A stretch of 39,183 nucleotides of DNA from contig CANQCY010000018.1 of assembly GCA_947591245.1 (NCBI GenBank), positions 1 to 39,183 of the forward strand, given 5' to 3'. Source of the stretch: an uncultured Lachnospiraceae bacterium (GTDB taxonomy: Bacteria; Bacillota; Clostridia; Lachnospirales; Lachnospiraceae). The notes below the pieces were generated by a model. That model saw only the letters and a program-made list of their open reading frames with translations. It had not been told where the DNA came from and ran no database searches. Below, in pieces: positions 34,943-39,183 of the stretch. Position 1 is the first letter of the stretch; the number at the start of each line of letters is the position of its first letter. Position numbers and translations under genes: made by a program.

Positions 34943-35812
34943 TTGAAACATTTACAATTCGCCGTAAAATGGTTTGTCCGTCACTTTACCAAAAACGCAT
35001 TGTCAATACATGCCGCGCATGTAGTGTTTTTCGTGATGCTGTCCTTTTTCCCCTTTGTCATGTTCTTTTTTACGCTGTTGCAGTACACGCCCCTGACAGA
35101 GGAAAATTTTCTCCATGTATTGGAAGCCGTCGTTCCGAGCAGCATCAGCAATGTGCTCGGATCATGGGTAAGCGAAGCGTATCACAGGTCTACCGGCACG
35201 CTTCTTTCCATCACGGTCATCACCACCCTCTGGTCGGGATCAAAAGGATTTATGGGAATCACGCTCGGACTGGACAAAGTGTACGGCGTTGAAAACCACC
35301 GGAACTGGTTTCTGCAGCGCATTTACTCGCTGTTATATACGCTTGCTTTCGCTGCCATCCTCCTCACATCCCTGATCGTACTCGTATACGGAAATAAGAT
35401 TCTGCTCACGATCGACTCGTTTTTTTCTATAGAGGCGCCCCTTTTCATCGGAATTTTTTCCCTGCGCTCCTTTCTCGGTTTTGCTTTGTTCTTTCTGTTC
35501 TTTCTCCTTCTGTATATGTTTATCCCGGACAGGAAACCGACGACCAGAAAAGAAATTCCGGGCGCCTTGTTTACATCCGTTCTCTGGATTTTGTTCAGCT
35601 ACCTGTTCTCCATCTACATCGACTATTTCACCGACTTTACGTCCATTTACGGAAGCCTGACCTATATTCTTCTTTTCATGCTGTGGCTGTACGTCTGCAT
35701 AAATATATTATTTATCGGCGCACTGATCAACCGCTTTCTCGCAGATGGAAATACCTTTCGTTTCAGGTCCAAAAAATCAAATCATGATTTCACTTCCACT
35801 CCCTCAAAGTAA
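34943..35812 (+). CDS. YihY/BrkB-family inner membrane protein
   Basis: A 289-residue membrane protein with about six helices. HAAHVVFFVMLSFFPFVMF, the segment SGSKGFMGITLGLDKVYGV and the C-terminal IYGSLTYILLFMLWLYVCINILFIGALIN are characteristic of the YihY family. Homologues were once called ribonuclease BN; that name is wrong for this family, and its function is unknown. The start is a TTG at 34943 with GGGGGGAAAG upstream. Its 3' end overlaps the convergent SpoIID/LytB gene by 31 bp. Confidence 0.9.
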   Translation: MKHLQFAVKWFVRHFTKNALSIHAAHVVFFVMLSFFPFVMFFFTLLQYTPLTEENFLHVLEAVVPSSISNVLGSWVSEAYHRSTGTLLSITVITTLWSGSKGFMGITLGLDKVYGVENHRNWFLQRIYSLLYTLAFAAILLTSLIVLVYGNKILLTIDSFFSIEAPLFIGIFSLRSFLGFALFFLFFLLLYMFIPDRKPTTRKEIPGALFTSVLWILFSYLFSIYIDYFTDFTSIYGSLTYILLFMLWLYVCINILFIGALINRFLADGNTFRFRSKKSNHDFTSTPSK

Positions 35813-37635
35813 TATTGCAGTATCTCTTCATACGTTTTGCCCGCCTGAGCCAGCTCATTTGCCCCGGTCTGGCTCATTCCGGTACCATGGCCGAATCCGC
35901 CCCCTCGGAATTCATATGTCCTGCCGACCAGATCGCATACGAAGAATCCGCTGGGCAGTATGCTCATACCGGATACATTTGTCCCATCATTTTTCCGGAT
36001 GATCGCATTTTCATTGAAAAGCAGCATCCGGATATTGTATTCATGAAACACCCTCACTGTTTTTTCCGTGCCGACGATGACCGCCATCGTAACTACGCCC
36101 CCGTCTCCCCGCTCTTTAATGCGGATGCGCTTTAGCTTTCCGATACTATCAATTTGCTCGCTGGCATACGTCCCATCCGCCTGGCGCACCTGAATGCTCT
36201 CTCCTACCGCCTGGCAGCGGCTTCCGATTTTTTCATTGATATTATTTTCCATATCCTCCATTGAGATTGCAGTACTCCAGCGATACCACGGCTGCGACTT
36301 TTCCAGAACCGATCTGTCCTCGTCCAGAAATTTACGGAACAGGTCTTCGTCTCCAAACGCTTCCGATACTAATTTTGCCCGCTCCGCACTGTCCTGATCC
36401 TTCCACTCCGGCTCCTGAAGCCGTCCGGACAGATACGGAATGTTCTCGTCACTGAAACCGACATCGCGTGCAGACGAAGTCACGCCGCATGCTGTCGAGA
36501 AAAAGTAGGTAGAGGCAATCTTGCCGCCATAATACGCCATCATGCCTTTCGTCTCATCCACCGCCTGCTTGCACCGCTCATCCTCTTTCGTATTGTTATA
36601 AACCTGGTAAGCTGTGCTGTCGTCTACATGCGCGCCCATCTCTTTGAGGCGATTATTTTTCATATGCTTAGCCGCATAACTCCTCGCGCAGACCGCCTGT
36701 GCCTTTAACGCCTCTTTTCCGTATTCCGCGGGCATCTCGCTCGGAATGACGCCGTATAAATATTCTTCCAGCGGGAGCTCATTTATGACATGGAATCCCT
36801 GATCCGCCTTCACGATCTCCATCGTTCCCCGATACAGCGGTTTCCCTCCGCTCCTGCTGACAGAGGACAGCTCAATGCGCCCTCCTTCCTCGCTTCGGAC
36901 CGACACCCGGTTCTCTTTCATGGAATCTGCACTGAAAACAATTTCTTCGCCGGGCTGAACTTCCGTCTCCGTCTTTTTTCTTTTAACATAAAGCTTTTTT
37001 GTTCCCCTGAGCCTCACTTCCGCATGCTCGTAGGATGCAAACCCGTCCGTTTTGAGTATGACCCGGATATTTCCGCCCGTCCCCGCCTCTTTTTCCTGTT
37101 TCGCATCTTCCGGCAACAAGACGCCGCACAGTTTTCCGTCCGCCACAACAAATCTTGCGTCCGTCTGCCCGACATAGAGGCTTTCCATAGAAGACGGAGC
37201 AATCCCCGTTCCAACCGTATAACAGCTGTTTTTTTGATCAAGGGGAATTTCCCCATAATTCTCCAGCTCTACCATTGCCTCCCCAATAGCAAGAACTTTA
37301 GCAGTAATCTGATCCGGCTTACATACCAGCTTCTTTACCTCGTCATTCCGGACGCAGACGTCTCCCAGCCCCGTATACTCCATTTCAGTTAAATCATCTT
37401 TTATTTTATATTCATGTTCTTCGTTCTGAGAATACGCTGTAAGAACATTTCCTTTCCCCTTCACTATATAAACATTTATTAATTCCTGATTTTGTTCTTT
37501 ATTTTGCTTCTCCCGCCACGATTGGTACACCCACACTCCAGCAGCGCAAACTGCTGCCAGCAGAAACAAGAGAAAAATACTTTTACCTTTTTTCAAAAAA
37601 ACAGCCCCCTTACACTCGTCCAATGATTGTTCCAT
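35782..37635 (-). CDS. SpoIID/LytB-domain protein (peptidoglycan lytic enzyme family)
   Basis: A 617-residue membrane-anchored protein with one helix at about residues 17-37 and an extracellular region. The SpoIID core begins near 270 with ELPLEEYLYGVIPSEMP, where Glu300 matches the catalytic Glu of SpoIID, a transglycosylase that cuts denuded glycan strands during engulfment. It continues with AQAVCARSYA, a DSTAYQVY box, FFSTACGVTSSA and the terminal GGGFGHGTGMSQTGA. It is longer than sporulation SpoIID, with an extra N-terminal domain of about 200 residues, so it may act in vegetative wall remodelling. The start could instead be TTG 37596 (AGGGGG 8 nt upstream). Confidence 0.88.
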   Translation of the reverse strand: MEQSLDECKGAVFLKKGKSIFLLFLLAAVCAAGVWVYQSWREKQNKEQNQELINVYIVKGKGNVLTAYSQNEEHEYKIKDDLTEMEYTGLGDVCVRNDEVKKLVCKPDQITAKVLAIGEAMVELENYGEIPLDQKNSCYTVGTGIAPSSMESLYVGQTDARFVVADGKLCGVLLPEDAKQEKEAGTGGNIRVILKTDGFASYEHAEVRLRGTKKLYVKRKKTETEVQPGEEIVFSADSMKENRVSVRSEEGGRIELSSVSRSGGKPLYRGTMEIVKADQGFHVINELPLEEYLYGVIPSEMPAEYGKEALKAQAVCARSYAAKHMKNNRLKEMGAHVDDSTAYQVYNNTKEDERCKQAVDETKGMMAYYGGKIASTYFFSTACGVTSSARDVGFSDENIPYLSGRLQEPEWKDQDSAERAKLVSEAFGDEDLFRKFLDEDRSVLEKSQPWYRWSTAISMEDMENNINEKIGSRCQAVGESIQVRQADGTYASEQIDSIGKLKRIRIKERGDGGVVTMAVIVGTEKTVRVFHEYNIRMLLFNENAIIRKNDGTNVSGMSILPSGFFVCDLVGRTYEFRGGGFGHGTGMSQTGANELAQAGKTYEEILQYYFEGVEVKS

Positions 37636-37764
37636 TAAACCTTATGCAAGACAGGCTGTCGTTATTCATCATACATATATTTATATGCTTTTTTGCGGAT
37701 AGGCATATAATTAATTTTGCATTTAGTTCTGTATTTTTTCGGATTCTATATATTTAAATCCTTT

Positions 37765-39069
37765 TTAATCCATGATATCTACATCCTCCCCGCGAAGAAT
37801 TTTGTTAATATTTCTTACCGCACACATTTTTCCGCACATCGTACATGTGTCTTCCTTCTCGGGTTTGCTCTCCTCACGGTAACGGCGCGCTTTCTCCGGA
37901 TCGATCGCAAGTTCAAACTGCTTTTCCCAGTCAAGATTCCTTCTCGCCTCGCTCATCTCGAAATCCCAGTCTTTGGCGCCCGGTATTCCTTTTGCCACAT
38001 CAGCGGCGTGCGCTGCGATCTTAGAGGCAATTATACCTTCTTTTACGTCCTCTACAGTCGGCAGGCGGAGATGCTCCGCCGGCGTGACATAGCACAAAAA
38101 GGAAGCCCCGTAGGTCGCCGCGATCGCACCGCCAATCGCACTTGTTATATGGTCATATCCCGGCGCCACATCGGTCACCAGAGGACCGAGGACATAAAAC
38201 GGCGCCCCTTTGCAAACCGTCTGTTCGATTTCCATATTCGCCCGGATCTGGTTCAGCGGCATATGCCCCGGTCCCTCGATCATCACCTGAACATGCTGTT
38301 CCCACGCCCGCTGCGTCAGTTCGCCAAGAGCGACAAGTTCAGAAATCTGCGAAATGTCTCCCGCATCTTCTATGCTTCCCGGCCGGCAGGCGTCGCCAAG
38401 GCTGATCGTCACGTCATATTTTTCACATATATCCAACAACTCATCATACCGCTCATAAAATGGATTTTCATTTCCTGTGAGCTCCATCCACGCAAAAATG
38501 ATCGAACCGCCCCGCGACACAATATTCGTATGGCGGAGATTCTGCTTAAAACGCTCCGCCGTCTGACGGTTGATTCCGCAGTGAATAGTCATAAAATCCA
38601 CTCCGTCCTCGGCGTGCATCCTCACCACGTCCATCCACTCATCTGAGGTAATGTCCTTCAGCGCTTTATTATAGTACACGACAGCGTCATAAATCGGCAC
38701 CGTGCCAATCACGGCGGGACACTCTGCTATCAGCTTTTTCCTGAATTTCTGCGTATCTCCGTACGAACTGAGATCCATAATCGCCTCAGCTCCCATCTCG
38801 ACTGCCATATTCACCTTTTCCATCTCAACGTCGGGATCAAGACAGTCCCGGCTCGTCCCCAGGTTCACGTTAATTTTCGTTTGAAGTCTGCTTCCGATAC
38901 CATATGGTTTCAGACATTTGTGATTTTTGTTCGCCGGAATGACAACCTGTCCCTTTGCCACAAGATCCATCAGGTCATCCCTTCCGATCTTTTCATATTC
39001 GCAAACACGTTCCATAGCGCCGGTAAAAACGCCTTTTCTCGCTGCATCCATCTGTGTTGTATAGTCCAT
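37765..39069 (-). CDS. thiC: Phosphomethylpyrimidine synthase
   Basis: A 434-residue radical-SAM enzyme converting aminoimidazole ribotide to HMP phosphate for thiamine. Motifs are [13 protein letters not shown] at the start, [62 protein letters not shown], and the C-terminal CTMCGKMC cluster site (C-x2-C-x4-C). The start at 39069 has GGAGG about 9 nt upstream; a longer frame to 39129 is unsupported. In the 114 nt visible upstream I see no TPP riboswitch core; if one exists it would lie beyond the right edge. Confidence 0.97.
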   Translation of the reverse strand: MDYTTQMDAARKGVFTGAMERVCEYEKIGRDDLMDLVAKGQVVIPANKNHKCLKPYGIGSRLQTKINVNLGTSRDCLDPDVEMEKVNMAVEMGAEAIMDLSSYGDTQKFRKKLIAECPAVIGTVPIYDAVVYYNKALKDITSDEWMDVVRMHAEDGVDFMTIHCGINRQTAERFKQNLRHTNIVSRGGSIIFAWMELTGNENPFYERYDELLDICEKYDVTISLGDACRPGSIEDAGDISQISELVALGELTQRAWEQHVQVMIEGPGHMPLNQIRANMEIEQTVCKGAPFYVLGPLVTDVAPGYDHITSAIGGAIAATYGASFLCYVTPAEHLRLPTVEDVKEGIIASKIAAHAADVAKGIPGAKDWDFEMSEARRNLDWEKQFELAIDPEKARRYREESKPEKEDTCTMCGKMCAVRNINKILRGEDVDIMD

Positions 39070-39183
39070 GTCACTTATCCTCCATTCCAAACCTATAAGC
39101 CTATAATATGATGTTGGGGTCAAAACCATAAATAAATTTGCCCCTATTCCTATAGTACCTTGAAAAATTCATATTTTGTAGTA

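Noticed and set aside
34943-35812. Ribonuclease BN annotation for the YihY-family gene
   Set aside because: The sequence is an integral membrane protein of the YihY family; true RNase BN/Z is a soluble metallo-hydrolase.
39070-39183. TPP riboswitch before thiC
   Set aside because: No CUGAGA-type core or typical second conserved block is seen in the visible 114 nt; the region beyond the edge cannot be judged.
1-39183. CRISPR array, tRNA/rRNA genes, transposases or prophage genes
   Set aside because: No regular spaced repeats, cloverleaf sequences, transposase motifs or phage structural genes were recognised on either strand.

Overview
The window is about 39 kb from an anaerobic, Gram-positive, spore-forming-type Firmicute, most likely a Lachnospiraceae or related Clostridia member. 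Supporting signs are bifurcating-hydrogenase/NuoE-NuoF type subunits, a SpoIID/LytB protein, teichoic-acid style genes, an IleS2-type isoleucyl-tRNA synthetase, and secreted proteins ending in lysine-rich Ig/Fn3-like repeats. I see no tRNA or rRNA genes, no CRISPR array and no insertion sequence.

Layout. (1) Positions 1-1800, minus strand: a NuoE/HydC-like subunit, then a NuoF/HydB-like gene that changes in frame into the C-terminal half of a polysaccharide-export ABC ATPase at about 399-419 and runs off the left edge. This is a chimera, either an assembly artefact or a real microhomology rearrangement. (2) Positions 1919-15342, minus strand: a surface-glycan operon. In transcription order it encodes an ABC export permease, its ATPase, glycerol-3-phosphate cytidylyltransferase (TagD), a TagB/TagF-like glycerophosphotransferase, an LCP ligase, a DegT-type aminotransferase, an initiating sugar-1-phosphate transferase, an O-antigen ligase/polymerase-like protein, a GT2 glycosyltransferase fused to a degenerate TagF-like domain, and YfhO. 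(3) Positions 15343-15730: a divergent regulatory region with two good sigma-A promoters and a structured leader. (4) Positions 15731-22251, plus strand: a biotin-dependent acyl-CoA carboxyltransferase, an MBOAT O-acyltransferase, two tandem SGNH/DltD-AlgX-like proteins and a DUF4349 lipoprotein, closed by a bidirectional terminator. (5) Positions 22360-32422, minus strand: an HD-domain protein, ileS, glgP and a large secreted GH59-like glycosidase. (6) Positions 32572-35812, plus strand: a secreted subtilisin-like protease and a YihY-family membrane protein. (7) Positions 35782-39069, minus strand: thiC and then a SpoIID/LytB protein.

How the parts may fit together. Regions 2 and 4 are divergently transcribed from one control region and look like one functional unit: a glycerol-phosphate-containing wall polymer made inside the cell, exported by the ABC system and attached by LCP or ligase proteins, with O-acyl groups added outside by the MBOAT and SGNH pair. 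The most unusual points are the lone carboxyltransferase heading the acylation cassette, which could supply a carboxylated acyl-CoA donor, and the duplicated SGNH protein, in which the first copy has Asn where the second keeps the Asp of the D-x-x-H motif. Function calls rest on motif recognition by eye; no database search was possible.
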